Origin: Candidatus Latescibacterota bacterium
Lineage (GTDB): Bacteria; JAAXHH01
NCBI GenBank assembly: GCA_022821085.1
Contig: JAJEEG010000006.1
Span: 2,806,130-2,870,129 of the forward strand
DNA length: 64,000 nt
Reading direction: 5' to 3'
Every line of letters begins with the position of its first letter. Positions within the stretch are counted from its first letter, which is position 1. A program made the position numbers and the translations under genes. Positions 9,529 through 18,310 of this stretch are shown in pieces. The notes beneath the pieces were generated by a model, which was not told where the DNA came from, did not search any database, and saw only the letters and a list, made by a program, of their open reading frames with translations.

Positions 9529-9608
9529 GCTTTAAAACCGTGTTTTTCGGTCGCCCGGTCTCGGCGGATCCCGGTCTGTACTCGAACCGCCGACGGGTCT
9601 TGCCGACG

Positions 9609-10268
9609 CTACATGCGCTCTTTCATCCAGGATTCGGTGATGGGTGACGGACCCGGGTGCGCCCTCTGGTTCGTATCGTTTCCGGCATGTAAAAGGGACG
9701 CGACGTACCGGCCGATCATGTCCACTTCTATGTTCACCTCGTCACCGATCCGCTTGCCGCCAAACGTCGTAATCGACGCGGTATGCGGGATGATCGATAC
9801 GGCTGCCAAACTACCCGTCAGACCGGCGACTGTCAAGCTTATTCCATCCATTGCGATGGACCCTTTCTCGATGACGAAGGGCGTCAAATCGTCCGGGATT
9901 TCCACCTCGTACCACAGGCTGTTGCCCCGCTCTTCCCTCGCCGCGATGCGTCCCACGCCGTCCACGTGTCCCTGGACCAGGTGGCCGTCTATCCGGTCCG
10001 AAAGACGCAGCGGCCGCTCCAGGTTGACCCGGTGTCCGACCTTGAGGCTGCCGAAGGTCGTCCGGGAGACCGTTTCGGGTACGATTTCCACGGAAAACGC
10101 CTCGCCGGCGGTGTCCACAACGGTCAGGCAGACTCCGTTGACGGCGACGCTGGCGCCCTGTTCGAAATCCGGCGCCATGGACGGCGCCTCCACGGTAAGC
10201 TTGAGGCCGTCCCGCGCTCCCTCGAGTGCCTGTACGGTACCCATGGTTTCAACGATACCTGTAAACAT
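9609..10268 (-). CDS. ribE: Riboflavin synthase, alpha chain
   Basis: Riboflavin synthase, 219 aa, dismutates two lumazine molecules to riboflavin and pyrimidinedione. Two homologous lumazine-binding repeats are visible. The first starts MFTGIVETMGTV and has VAVNGVCLTVV. The second has GHVDGVGRI and IAMDGISLTV. The Met-Phe-Thr-Gly start is the family hallmark and the N-terminus forms part of the active site. GGAG lies just upstream of the ATG. It lies 39 bp after ribD. Confidence 0.95.
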   Translation of the reverse strand: MFTGIVETMGTVQALEGARDGLKLTVEAPSMAPDFEQGASVAVNGVCLTVVDTAGEAFSVEIVPETVSRTTFGSLKVGHRVNLERPLRLSDRIDGHLVQGHVDGVGRIAAREERGNSLWYEVEIPDDLTPFVIEKGSIAMDGISLTVAGLTGSLAAVSIIPHTASITTFGGKRIGDEVNIEVDMIGRYVASLLHAGNDTNQRAHPGPSPITESWMKERM

Positions 10269-10307
10269 GCGTTTTTCTCCGCGTCGGGCGGCGCGCCTGT
10301 GATCTCG

Positions 10308-11438
10308 TCAGACGTATCCGGGCGTTCCCGTGAAGAGGAAGTCGTCGCCCAGTCGCTCCACACTCGTATCCCGCAGGTCTATGGCCCGGGAGAGGTCGTC
10401 CGGTTCCAGCCCGGCGGCTGCGTCCAGCCCGGCGACATCCTCCAGCCCGGCGACAGATGGGATCCCTTCGCCCAGGATGCGCGGCGCGACGAAGCACGCG
10501 ATCCGGTCGACGGCCCTTTCGCGCAAGAACGAAGCGGCTACACGGCTTCCGCCTTCCACCATGAGGCTCACGATCCCGGCCTTGCCAAGGGCCGATTTCA
10601 GCGGTCCCACCGGGACGGAACCCTCTCCGCCGGGCAGAACGAGTACATCGGCGCCCGCCTGCTCGAGTCCGTCGATCCGGTCTTTCGGCGCCGCTTCCGT
10701 AACGCAGATGGTCGCCGGCGCTTCGCCGTTCAATACCCGGGCCTCCACCGGGGTACGGGCGCGACTGTCGAGCACGATGCGGCGGGGCTGGCGGCCGTCC
10801 ACGTGGCGGACCGTGAGCCGGGGGTCGTCCGCCAGCACGGTGCCTATGCCCACGAGCACGGCGTCTGAACGGCTGCGCATCAGGTGTACCCGTTTCCGCG
10901 CGGCCTCCCCGGTGATCCATTTCGAATGGCCGTTCATCGTGGCAATGCGGCCGTCCAGCGTCTGGGCCAGCTTGAGCAGCACGAAAGGCCGGCCGGTCTC
11001 CCGGTGGTGGACATAGGCTGCGTTCAGTGCCCGGGCTTCCGCTTCGAGGAGACCCGTTTCCACGGCTATGCCCTCCGAGCGCAACCGTTCGATCCCTTTG
11101 CCGGACACGCGCCGGTCCGGATCGGCCATGGCGACGTGGACCCGGGCGATGCCCGATGAGATGACCGCGTCCGTGCACGGCGGCGTGCTGCCCTGGTGGC
11201 AGCAGGGTTCCAGGGTGACGTACAACTCGCCCCCGCGAGCGCGGTCACCGGCTTCCTCGAGCGCCTGGGGTTCGGCATGCCGCCCGCCGTATTCACGGTA
11301 GTAACCCCGGCCCACGACAACGCCGTCGCGGACGACCACGGAGCCCACCATGGGGTTGGGACTGGTGCGGCCCGATCCCCGCGCCGCCAGGTCCAGCGCC
11401 TGGCGCATGAATGCCGCGTCATGGTCCGGTTTCGTCAT
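10308..11438 (-). CDS. ribD: Bifunctional diaminohydroxyphosphoribosylaminopyrimidine deaminase / 5-amino-6-(5-phosphoribosylamino)uracil reductase
   Basis: RibD, 376 aa, carries out two consecutive riboflavin steps. The N-terminal zinc deaminase domain (about 1-145) shows the HAEPQAL motif and LEPCCHQGSTPPCTDAV, the zinc ligands. The C-terminal NADPH reductase domain shows KLAQTLDGRIA, then LRSRSDAVLVGIGTVLADDPRLT-type sequence and VEGGSRVAASFL. I chose the ATG at 11438, before TKPDHDAAFMRQAL. A start at 11492 would run through the promoter. No Shine-Dalgarno sequence precedes 11438 and the -10 box ends about five bases before it, so the mRNA may be leaderless. It is the first gene of the rib operon. 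Confidence 0.94.
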   Translation of the reverse strand: MTKPDHDAAFMRQALDLAARGSGRTSPNPMVGSVVVRDGVVVGRGYYREYGGRHAEPQALEEAGDRARGGELYVTLEPCCHQGSTPPCTDAVISSGIARVHVAMADPDRRVSGKGIERLRSEGIAVETGLLEAEARALNAAYVHHRETGRPFVLLKLAQTLDGRIATMNGHSKWITGEAARKRVHLMRSRSDAVLVGIGTVLADDPRLTVRHVDGRQPRRIVLDSRARTPVEARVLNGEAPATICVTEAAPKDRIDGLEQAGADVLVLPGGEGSVPVGPLKSALGKAGIVSLMVEGGSRVAASFLRERAVDRIACFVAPRILGEGIPSVAGLEDVAGLDAAAGLEPDDLSRAIDLRDTSVERLGDDFLFTGTPGYV

Positions 11439-11443
11439 GGCGT

Positions 11444-11473
11444 AAGCTAGGGGATTCGCGAAGAGGGTGTCAA
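11444..11473 (-). promoter_or_regulatory. Promoter of the rib operon
   Basis: On the minus strand TTGACA (11473-11468) is followed after 18 bases by TAGCTT (11449-11444). The ribD ATG begins at 11438, where transcription itself would be expected to start. The rib transcript would then have little or no 5' leader. The space leaves no room for an FMN riboswitch. Confidence 0.6.
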
Positions 11474-11485
11474 GGCCTTTTGCCC

Positions 11486-11514
11486 TTGACAACGGGGGGT
11501 TCGGCCCCTAGTTT
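11486..11514 (+). promoter_or_regulatory. Promoter of ilvE
   Basis: TTGACA (11486-11491), a 17-base spacer and TAGTTT (11509-11514), about 45 bases before the ilvE ATG. It is divergent from, and only 12 bases away from, the -35 box of the rib promoter, so the two may compete for polymerase. Confidence 0.65.
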
Positions 11515-11559
11515 GCGCCAGATTGTGACGCGTACCGAATCGCAGAAAGGAGACCGGGC

Positions 11560-12483
11560 ATGGCCACCCTGCCGGAGGCCGAATACATCTGGTTCAATGG
11601 AAAACTCGTACCGTGGCAGGACGCGAAGATCCACGTACTTTCCCACGTGGTCCATTACGGATCGAGTTTCTTCGAGGGCATGCGCTGCTACGAGACGAGT
11701 CAGGGTCCCGCGGTATTCCGGCTCCAGGAACACACGGACAGGCTCTTCGACTCCTGCAAGATCTACCGGGTGGAGATCCCCTACACCCGGGAGGAAATCA
11801 ACGAAGCCGTCATCGAGACCATCCGGTCCAACAAGCACGCTTCCTGTTACGTCCGTCCCGTGGTCTATCGCGGCTACGGCCTGCTGAGCGTCGAACCCAT
11901 GGGCTGCCCCGTGGAAGTCGCCATCGGGACATGGGACTGGGGCGCCTATCTCGGCGACGACGTAATGGAAAACGGCGTGGACGTATGCATCTCGTCCTGG
12001 ACCCGTCCCGCGCCGAATACCCACCCCGCCCTCTCCAAGGCAGGCGGAAACTACCTCAATTCCCAGTTGATCCGCATGGAGGCCATCGAGAACGGGTACA
12101 GCGAGGGAATCGCCCTGAATACCGATGGCCTGATCAGCGAAGGCAGCGGCGAGAACATCTTCGTCGTGAAAGAAGGCCGGGTCATCACGAACAGCCTGGC
12201 GGCCTCGGTCCTGGGCGGCATCACGCGCAATTCCGTCATGACGCTTGCGCAGGACGCCGGGTTCGAGGTCGTCGAACAGGACATCCCCCGCGAGATGCTC
12301 TACATCGCCGACGAAGTGTTCTTCGTGGGCAGCGCCGTGGAAGTGACGCCGGTCCGGTCCATCGACCGCATCACCGTCGGCAGCGGATCCCGCGGTCCGG
12401 TCACCAGGGAACTCCAGGACCGGTTCTTCGCAATCACCACCGGCGAGGCCGAGGATGCCCACGGCTGGCTGACCTACGTGTGA
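11560..12483 (+). CDS. ilvE: Branched-chain amino acid aminotransferase
   Basis: PLP fold-type IV aminotransferase, 307 aa, interconverting Leu/Ile/Val and their 2-oxo acids. Diagnostic stretches are the start YIWFNGKLVPWQDAKIHVLSH, HYGSSFFEGMRCY, SKAGGNYLNSQL containing the PLP-binding lysine, EGSGENIFVV, and VLGGITRNSVM. Length is that of the IlvE family. A Shine-Dalgarno AGAAAGGAG lies about ten bases upstream of the ATG. The gene has its own promoter and converges on the TolB-like gene with only 7 bp between stop codons. Confidence 0.95.
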   Translation: MATLPEAEYIWFNGKLVPWQDAKIHVLSHVVHYGSSFFEGMRCYETSQGPAVFRLQEHTDRLFDSCKIYRVEIPYTREEINEAVIETIRSNKHASCYVRPVVYRGYGLLSVEPMGCPVEVAIGTWDWGAYLGDDVMENGVDVCISSWTRPAPNTHPALSKAGGNYLNSQLIRMEAIENGYSEGIALNTDGLISEGSGENIFVVKEGRVITNSLAASVLGGITRNSVMTLAQDAGFEVVEQDIPREMLYIADEVFFVGSAVEVTPVRSIDRITVGSGSRGPVTRELQDRFFAITTGEAEDAHGWLTYV

Positions 12484-12490
12484 CCTTCCC

Positions 12491-13732
12491 CTACCCCACC
12501 CACACCGGGTGATCCGCGCCCAGGTGTTCGTACCCGTCCGTCAGCATGCGCGCATTCCCGCCGTCGGCACAGGCCAGCCAGATACCGCTCGGTGAACCCA
12601 CCTCGGCGCGGCAGAAGGCGAACTGCGCACCATCCGGCGACCAGGCCGACCGGAAGTTCCAGACGCGCTCTTCAAACTGAATGAACTCCGATTCCTCGCC
12701 CGTGAAAGGGTCGAGCAGGCAGATCGCGGTGCCGCCGCGGGCTTCTTCCGGGTAGTAGTCCCGGTTGAAGTGGTCGGTGTCCGGACGTTGCGGCTGGTAC
12801 GGCCAGGCCGTCCGGGAACCGGGCTCCGCGCGGGTGTAGGTGACCCGTTTTCCGTCCGGCGTCCACTGGGCGATATTGGAACCGCCGCCCCGGGAATCCG
12901 GGTTGCCGTAGGACGTGGCGAACCACTGGCGCTGACCGGTCGTAACCTTCCGGTGCGTTGCCCCGTCCGGGCCGTCGGGGCCGTCGGGGCCGTCGGGACT
13001 ACCCAGGCACAGGTCGGCCCAGTCGTGTCCCGGATCATCGGGATAGTGACAGTCCTGGTAGATCAGCCACTTCCCGTCCGGTGACCACATGGGACCGAAG
13101 TACAGGTGTCCCTGCGCCCCAGCGACTTCCACCCGGTTTCCTCCATCCAGGTCCGACACGAATATGCAGTAGCTGTCCCGGCCTTCCAGCATGGTGGAAT
13201 GGTAGGCGAACCTGCGGCCATCCGGACTGATCTGCACACAGTAGACGAACCCATCCTCGGCACCCGTGATCTCCTTCGGATCGGACCCGTCCAGGTCCAT
13301 GGTCCAGATGCGCTGTTTCCCGTCGATGATCGGGTTCGTCACGAGACGTTCCTCACCCGTCAGGATATGGGTGCACCCCATGAACGGCGCGGGCCGGTTC
13401 TTGAGGGCGATCTCCTTCAGCAGCCGGTCTTCCTCCAGGTCGTATATCCAGAGGTGGACCCGCACGTTCCCCTCCCAGGCCTTGCCGGGTTTGTAGCTGG
13501 ATAAAATCACCCTGCGGCGGTCTTCGAAGACGGGTCCCCAGCCCCAACTGGCCATGCCCGGGACGTCCAGAACGGGGTACCAGACCCGCACGCCGGCCTT
13601 GGTCGTGGTAGCGTCGAGGTGGGCCGTGCCCGCGGAGTCATCCGTACCCGCCGTGGGTCCGGTGGCATCCAGATCGATCACGCCCAGCCGCCCGTGGGAG
13701 TTGAAGAGTATCCGGGATTGATAGTCTGACAT
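12491..13732 (-). CDS. TolB-like beta-propeller (PD40 repeat) protein
   Basis: Probable six- or seven-bladed propeller, about 413 aa. Repeated blades of the PD40 type are visible: VQISPDGRRFAYHS, MWSPDGKWLIYQD, AQWTPDGKRVTYTR and SAWSPDGAQFAFCR. This resembles TolB and oligogalacturonate-lyase-like propellers, but no enzyme class can be assigned. No signal peptide is seen with the ATG at 13732, which has AGAGGGA upstream. A GPDGPDGPDG insert encoded by 9-bp repeats lies between two blades. No functional link to ilvE is apparent. Confidence 0.75.
   Translation of the reverse strand: MSDYQSRILFNSHGRLGVIDLDATGPTAGTDDSAGTAHLDATTTKAGVRVWYPVLDVPGMASWGWGPVFEDRRRVILSSYKPGKAWEGNVRVHLWIYDLEEDRLLKEIALKNRPAPFMGCTHILTGEERLVTNPIIDGKQRIWTMDLDGSDPKEITGAEDGFVYCVQISPDGRRFAYHSTMLEGRDSYCIFVSDLDGGNRVEVAGAQGHLYFGPMWSPDGKWLIYQDCHYPDDPGHDWADLCLGSPDGPDGPDGPDGATHRKVTTGQRQWFATSYGNPDSRGGGSNIAQWTPDGKRVTYTRAEPGSRTAWPYQPQRPDTDHFNRDYYPEEARGGTAICLLDPFTGEESEFIQFEERVWNFRSAWSPDGAQFAFCRAEVGSPSGIWLACADGGNARMLTDGYEHLGADHPVWVG
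12958..13000. repeat. 9-bp tandem repeat inside the propeller gene
   Basis: About four copies of GGGCCGTCG in direct tandem add Gly-Pro-Asp units between two propeller blades. The same tripeptide is repeated in the RibH tail. Confidence 0.8.
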
Positions 13733-13804
13733 GATGATTCCCTCTGTACCGGCCGCCAGAACTTCACTTGTCAACGATTGGGGCGTCGTGCGGAACGGAG
13801 ATGT

Positions 13805-14881
13805 TCAGGGCGTCCTCCACACGATTCCTATGTGCATCCCCACATCGGGGGTGTTCTGGTACTGGCTGAGGTTTTCGGTCAGGCCGGCATCGAGCGACAG
13901 CGACTCGGACAGGGCGTACCGCACGCCGGCGGTCGCCTCGATGGCCGTGCGATTCAGGGGACCCAGCCGGCTGCTGGGAAAGGGGCCGATGTTGACCTGC
14001 GTCTGAAGTAGCGCCGCGAGCCGGCCCGTGGTCCGGTATTCGAAAGCCAGCACGAGCGTCGTGATGGACCGCAGGGGGAATCCCGCGCCGTTGGTGGGTC
14101 TGCCCAGCCGGCTATGCGCGAGGTTGGCATGGAAGATCATGTCCCGCTTCGGCCTGTCCGGCCGCCAGGTAGCGTATAACGCCGCTTGAAAATCCCAGCC
14201 CCCGCTGCCGGTCAGCGTTTCCAGGCTGCCCGTGGGCATCTTCAAGGCTGCGGCAAGGGCCATGACAACCTGCTCCCCGCCTCTGTTCAACGGTGTCTTC
14301 ATCCGTACTACGAGTTCTCCAGGCCGAAAGCCTGCGGAATCCACGCTCCTGATCCAGAAACGGCGGTCCCTCACGACGAAAACGCCGTAGTCGTTCCTGG
14401 GAGCCCACTCCCGGCCACCGTTGGTCAGGTTGAACGCGCCGTGGAACCCCTCTATCACGCCGTCCAGGAAGCCCCCGCCGTGCTTCAGGAAGGGCAGCGT
14501 CATGCCGACCTGCAGCCGCGACGCGATCCGCCAGTCCAGATCCACCGCCAGGCGCAGGGATTCGGTGTCCACGAATAGCCGGTACTCGTCTGCCGGAGCG
14601 GCCCGGTAGTAGTCGTCGGCGATCAGCGTATCGCCCACGGGAAGGGTGCTCGCATAGGTATTGGCGTAGTCGAACTGCACCGCCCACTGGATCGATCTCC
14701 GAGGCAGAAGGTCCCCGGCCTCGGGTCGCAGTCCCAGGAACAACATTCTGACGGGGAACTGATCGCGCTGCATGAAGGGGCCGGTGGCCGGGGACTGGGA
14801 ATAGGCGGGAAAAGCGGAGATTACGAGCGTCAACAGGCCGCAGGCAACCGCCCGGCGCAGCATGCGGACCACGTTCGGCAT
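13805..14881 (-). CDS. DUF3187 family outer-membrane-like protein
   Basis: Secreted protein of about 358 aa. A signal peptide is visible: basic start, a hydrophobic core ACGLLTLVISAFPA, then a cleavage site near AYSQS. The mature part is rich in alternating beta strands (for example LAALLQTQVNIGPF, EATAGVRYALSESLSLDAGL) and ends in a short amphipathic strand, as in outer-membrane barrels. The layout fits the DUF3187 family, whose role is unknown. The ATG at 14881 lies two bases after the oadA stop; a TTG at 14887 would overlap it. It is last in the oadGBA run, so it may be co-expressed with the sodium pump. Confidence 0.7.
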   Translation of the reverse strand: MPNVVRMLRRAVACGLLTLVISAFPAYSQSPATGPFMQRDQFPVRMLFLGLRPEAGDLLPRRSIQWAVQFDYANTYASTLPVGDTLIADDYYRAAPADEYRLFVDTESLRLAVDLDWRIASRLQVGMTLPFLKHGGGFLDGVIEGFHGAFNLTNGGREWAPRNDYGVFVVRDRRFWIRSVDSAGFRPGELVVRMKTPLNRGGEQVVMALAAALKMPTGSLETLTGSGGWDFQAALYATWRPDRPKRDMIFHANLAHSRLGRPTNGAGFPLRSITTLVLAFEYRTTGRLAALLQTQVNIGPFPSSRLGPLNRTAIEATAGVRYALSESLSLDAGLTENLSQYQNTPDVGMHIGIVWRTP

Positions 14882-14883
14882 AC

Positions 14884-16695
14884 TCAACCCAGGTAGGCCA
14901 GGGTCTGGCCAGCGATTACCTGGACGCCGGGGTTGATGGAAACATGCGTCACGGTTCCGGCTACGTCGGCGGTGACCTCCATTTCCATCTTCATGGCTTC
15001 CAGGACCACGATGACGTCTCCTTCCTCGACGGCCTGTCCGGGTGTGACCGACACCTTGAGCACTTTCCCGGGGATCGGGGCGATGACCGGCGTGGTCCCC
15101 GCCCGTTCCGCCGCTTCCGTGGCGGCCTCGGACATATCGGGCTGCAAGTCGACGTCATAGGCCTTACCGTTCACGATCGCCGTCTTGCCTTCGATCCGGA
15201 GTGCGTAACTCCGGCCGTTGACCGTCACCTGGTATCCGCGGGGACCGTCCGTCGTGGCCATCGCGTCCTCCTCCAGCACCTCCTGGTCTGCCGGGGACTT
15301 CTTGCGGACGCCGATGAACCCTTCGCCCTTGAGGAAAGCCAGCCCCCGCTCGCCGCATGCCGCGACGATGAAGATGTTCTCGTCCGAGTCCTCTATCCCG
15401 GCTTCTTTCAACGCGCTGCGCGCCGCCTCGACACCCTTCTTCGGATCGTTGTCGTTGAGTTCCAGCACCGGCCGCCGGTTGGGCGGCAGGCCGAGCTGCT
15501 CCGAGGCGATGTTCACGACCACCGGGTCCGGGGGCACGGGCGTCCGGCCGAAATAGCCCAGGACCATCCGGCCGTAGTCCTCCGCAATCTTCTTCCAGGG
15601 CCCCATCATCACGTTGTTGAAAGCCTGCTGGAAGTAGAACTGGGAAACGGGCGTGACGGACGTTCCGTACCCGCCTTTCTCGACGACCTCGCTCATGGCC
15701 TTGATGATGGCGGGATAGCGGTCCATGATCCCGTTGTCCCGGAGCATCTGCGTATTGGCGGTCAGGGCGCCGCCCGGCATGGGGCTCCACGGAAGCAGGG
15801 GCTCGACGGCCACGGCCTCGGGCGGCAGGAAATAGTCCTCCATGCATTCCTTCAGGATCTCCGCCGCTTCGCGCACGCCGTCCGGGTCGATGTCCAGGTC
15901 GTAGTCCGTGCCGCGGAGCGCGTGCCACATGACGAGGATGTCGGGCTGGGAGGTGCCGCCCGACACGGGCGCGAAGGCCAGGTCGATGGCGTCGGCGCCG
16001 GCTTCGAGCGCCGCCTGGTACGCCGCGACGGAGATGCCAGCCGTGTCGTGGGTGTGGTAATGGATCCAGGTCCCCTCGGGCAGCAGCTTCCGGGCGGCCT
16101 TGACGGATTCATACACCTTGGAGGGCACGGCCGTGCCCGACGCGTCCTTGAAACACACCGAGTCGAAGGGGATGTCAGCGTCGAGGATCTTCCTGAACGT
16201 CTCCGTGTAGAACGCCGCGTCGTGGGCGCCCGCGCAGCCCGGGGGCAGTTCCATGACCGTGACGCACACCTGGTGCCTGAGACCGGCCTCCGTGATGCAC
16301 CGGCCGCTGTGCACGAGGTTCTCGACGTCGTTCAGGGCGTCGAAGTTCCGGATGGTCGTCATGCCGTGCTTCTTGAACAACTCCGCGTGCAACCGGATGA
16401 TGTCGCTGGGCTGCGAATCCAGTCCGACCACGTTCACGCCCCGGGACAGGGTCTGCAGGTTGGCGTCCGGGCCCACCGCCTCCCGGATGGCGTCCATCCG
16501 CTCGAAGGCGTCCTCGTTGCAGTAGAAATAGGGCGACTGGAACAGGGCGCCGCCGCCGGCCTCAAAGTAGTCGATCCCCGCGTCCCGCGCCGCTTCCACG
16601 GCGGGCATGAAGTCGCCGGTAAAGACGCGCGCGCCGTAAACCGACTGGAATCCGTCGCGGAACGTGGTGCACATGAAATGGACTTTTTTCTTCAC
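14884..16695 (-). CDS. oadA: Oxaloacetate decarboxylase alpha subunit (carboxyltransferase plus biotin carrier)
   Basis: OadA/PycB-type subunit, 603 aa. The N-terminal TIM-barrel carboxyltransferase (about 1-300) begins with a CTTFRDGFQS-type motif and contains CFKDASGTAVP and HYHTHDTAG with metal-ligand His. A conserved carboxylase domain follows, then a C-terminal biotinyl domain (about 530-603) with VVLEAMKMEMEV, whose central Lys carries biotin. With the membrane OadB and OadG beside it, it should decarboxylate oxaloacetate (or a related acid) and couple that to Na+ export. Without them it could be a pyruvate carboxylase B subunit. The gap to oadB is about 40 bp. Confidence 0.92.
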   Translation of the reverse strand: MKKKVHFMCTTFRDGFQSVYGARVFTGDFMPAVEAARDAGIDYFEAGGGALFQSPYFYCNEDAFERMDAIREAVGPDANLQTLSRGVNVVGLDSQPSDIIRLHAELFKKHGMTTIRNFDALNDVENLVHSGRCITEAGLRHQVCVTVMELPPGCAGAHDAAFYTETFRKILDADIPFDSVCFKDASGTAVPSKVYESVKAARKLLPEGTWIHYHTHDTAGISVAAYQAALEAGADAIDLAFAPVSGGTSQPDILVMWHALRGTDYDLDIDPDGVREAAEILKECMEDYFLPPEAVAVEPLLPWSPMPGGALTANTQMLRDNGIMDRYPAIIKAMSEVVEKGGYGTSVTPVSQFYFQQAFNNVMMGPWKKIAEDYGRMVLGYFGRTPVPPDPVVVNIASEQLGLPPNRRPVLELNDNDPKKGVEAARSALKEAGIEDSDENIFIVAACGERGLAFLKGEGFIGVRKKSPADQEVLEEDAMATTDGPRGYQVTVNGRSYALRIEGKTAIVNGKAYDVDLQPDMSEAATEAAERAGTTPVIAPIPGKVLKVSVTPGQAVEEGDVIVVLEAMKMEMEVTADVAGTVTHVSINPGVQVIAGQTLAYLG

Positions 16696-16736
16696 GTTGG
16701 TTCCCTCGTTTTAAGGGTTCGATGTATTCAACGCAC

Positions 16737-17867
16737 TTACCCGCCCACCAGGACGGACCAGAGTATGCCCGCGGCGATGGCGGAGCCGAGGACGCCCGCC
16801 ACGTTGGGCGCCATGGCGTGAAACAACAGGAAATTCCGCGGGTCTTCGCGATGGGCTTCCACCTGGGCTACCCGCGCCGCCATGGGCACGGCGGAGACGC
16901 CAGCCGCACCGATCAGCGGGTTGATCTTGTCTTTGACGAAAAGGTTCAGGAACTTGGCGAAGAGCACGCCGCCGCTCGTCGCGATGCAGAAGGAGACCAC
17001 GCCCAGGGTGAAAATGAAGAGCGATTCCAGCGAAAGGAACGCGGACGCCTGCGTGCTGGCGCCGACCGAGAACCCCAGGAGGATGGTGACGATGTCGATC
17101 ATCGAGGTCCGCGCCGTATTGGCCAGCCGTTCGGTGACGCCGCATTCCTTGAGCAGGTTGCCGAAGAAGAGCATGCCCACGAGCACGATCGAATCCGGCG
17201 CGATCATGGCGGCGATGATGAAGGCGGCGATGGGGAAGAGGATCTTCTCCCGCTGGGAGACCGTACGGGGCGGCGCCATGCGGATCAGCCGTTCCTGCCG
17301 CGTCGTGAAAAGCCGCATGATGGGCGGCTGGATGATCGGTACCAGGGCCATGTAGGAATAGGACGCGATGGCGATCATGGAAAGCAGGTGTGGCGCCAGT
17401 TTCGATGACAGGAAAATGGCCGTGGGACCGTCCGCGCCGCCGATGATGGCGATGGCGCCTGATTCGGCCGGCGTAAAACCGATGGCCATGGCGCCGAGGA
17501 GGGTCAGGAAGATGCCGATCTGCGCGGCGGCGCCCAGGAGCACGAGCCGCGGGTTGGACAGCATGGCCGAGAAATCGGTCATGGCCCCGATGCCCAGGAA
17601 GATCAGGGGCGGGAAGACGCCTTCCCTGACGCCGAAGTAGATGTAGTAGAGGACGCTGCCTTCATCGTAGACCCCATGGCCGTCCCCTTCCATCATGGGG
17701 ATGTTGCCCAGCATAATGCCGAAACCGATGGGCACCAGCAGCAGCGGTTCGTATCGGCGTACGATCGCGAGGAAAACCATGACCATGCCGATCAGGATCA
17801 TCACGGCATGTCCCCACGTCGCCGAGGCCAGACCGGAAGCCGACAGAAAATCGTACAGTATCGTCAT
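16737..17867 (-). CDS. oadB: Sodium-pumping decarboxylase beta subunit
   Basis: OadB/GcdB/MmdB membrane subunit, 376 aa, catalyses carboxybiotin decarboxylation and Na+ translocation. About ten hydrophobic helices are present. Family stretches are PIGFGIMLGNIP, the conserved GAMTDFSAML region, AIIGGADGPTAIF containing the Na+-coordinating Asp, and GVSAVPMAARVAQ near the C-terminus. Length is that of the family. It lies between oadG and oadA in one leftward unit. Confidence 0.95.
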   Translation of the reverse strand: MTILYDFLSASGLASATWGHAVMILIGMVMVFLAIVRRYEPLLLVPIGFGIMLGNIPMMEGDGHGVYDEGSVLYYIYFGVREGVFPPLIFLGIGAMTDFSAMLSNPRLVLLGAAAQIGIFLTLLGAMAIGFTPAESGAIAIIGGADGPTAIFLSSKLAPHLLSMIAIASYSYMALVPIIQPPIMRLFTTRQERLIRMAPPRTVSQREKILFPIAAFIIAAMIAPDSIVLVGMLFFGNLLKECGVTERLANTARTSMIDIVTILLGFSVGASTQASAFLSLESLFIFTLGVVSFCIATSGGVLFAKFLNLFVKDKINPLIGAAGVSAVPMAARVAQVEAHREDPRNFLLFHAMAPNVAGVLGSAIAAGILWSVLVGG

Positions 17868-17889
17868 TTAGTCCGTCCGCATGGCCTGG

Positions 17890-18153
17890 TTACCGATGAT
17901 TGTTCTTCTCGTCGAGCGCGAACCCGACGGCCGCGGCCACGGCTTCTTCATCTTGCGGGGAATCCGTACCGGTGGGGTTGTGCGGATTTTCAGGGAGCAT
18001 GCCTCCCAGCGCCGCCGCGACCCTGGGTAGCATGGCAATGCAGAAGCTGATCGCGGCGAGGGCCAGGAACACGATGAACATGCCCGTGAAGGCGACTTCG
18101 AGACCCTGGCCTTCCAGGATTCGTTGCCATCCGGTGTACAGGGGATTGGACAT
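17890..18153 (-). CDS. oadG: Sodium-pumping decarboxylase gamma subunit (OadG-like)
   Basis: Small protein of 87 aa with one N-terminal membrane helix (about residues 18-40, FTGMFIVFLALAAISF) and a soluble tail. This is the architecture of OadG, which anchors and assembles the alpha and beta subunits. The match is by position and topology more than by sequence. I chose the ATG at 18153 before SNPLYTGW, with AAAGGGCT upstream. It is the first gene of the oadGBA unit. Confidence 0.78.
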   Translation of the reverse strand: MSNPLYTGWQRILEGQGLEVAFTGMFIVFLALAAISFCIAMLPRVAAALGGMLPENPHNPTGTDSPQDEEAVAAAVGFALDEKNNHR

Positions 18154-18160
18154 TAGCCCT

Positions 18161-18190
18161 TTGACAGAATCCGTAGTGACGTTAGATATT
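18161..18190 (+). promoter_or_regulatory. Possible promoter of the amidohydrolase-msrA-M81 run
   Basis: TTGACA (18161-18166), then either TAGATA after 16 bases or GATATT after 18 bases (18185-18190). It lies about 120 bases before the amidohydrolase ATG, in the divergent gap with oadG. The -10 is ambiguous. Confidence 0.45.
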
Positions 18191-18310
18191 ACCGATGGGT
18201 CCAAGTAAAGGACGGGGCACGCTGCGGGCAAGGGATTTATACGGGTCGAACGAGGTGGCAAAGACACCCGTTCGGAGCGCCAGCCGGCGACCGGCACGCG
18301 GGATACCTTT

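Noticed and set aside
11439..11559. FMN riboswitch controlling ribD
   Set aside because: The space between ribD and ilvE is about 120 bp, filled by two divergent promoters, and contains none of the conserved RFN blocks.
14944..16821. A 625-codon open frame on the plus strand
   Set aside because: Antisense to oadA; same high-GC artefact.
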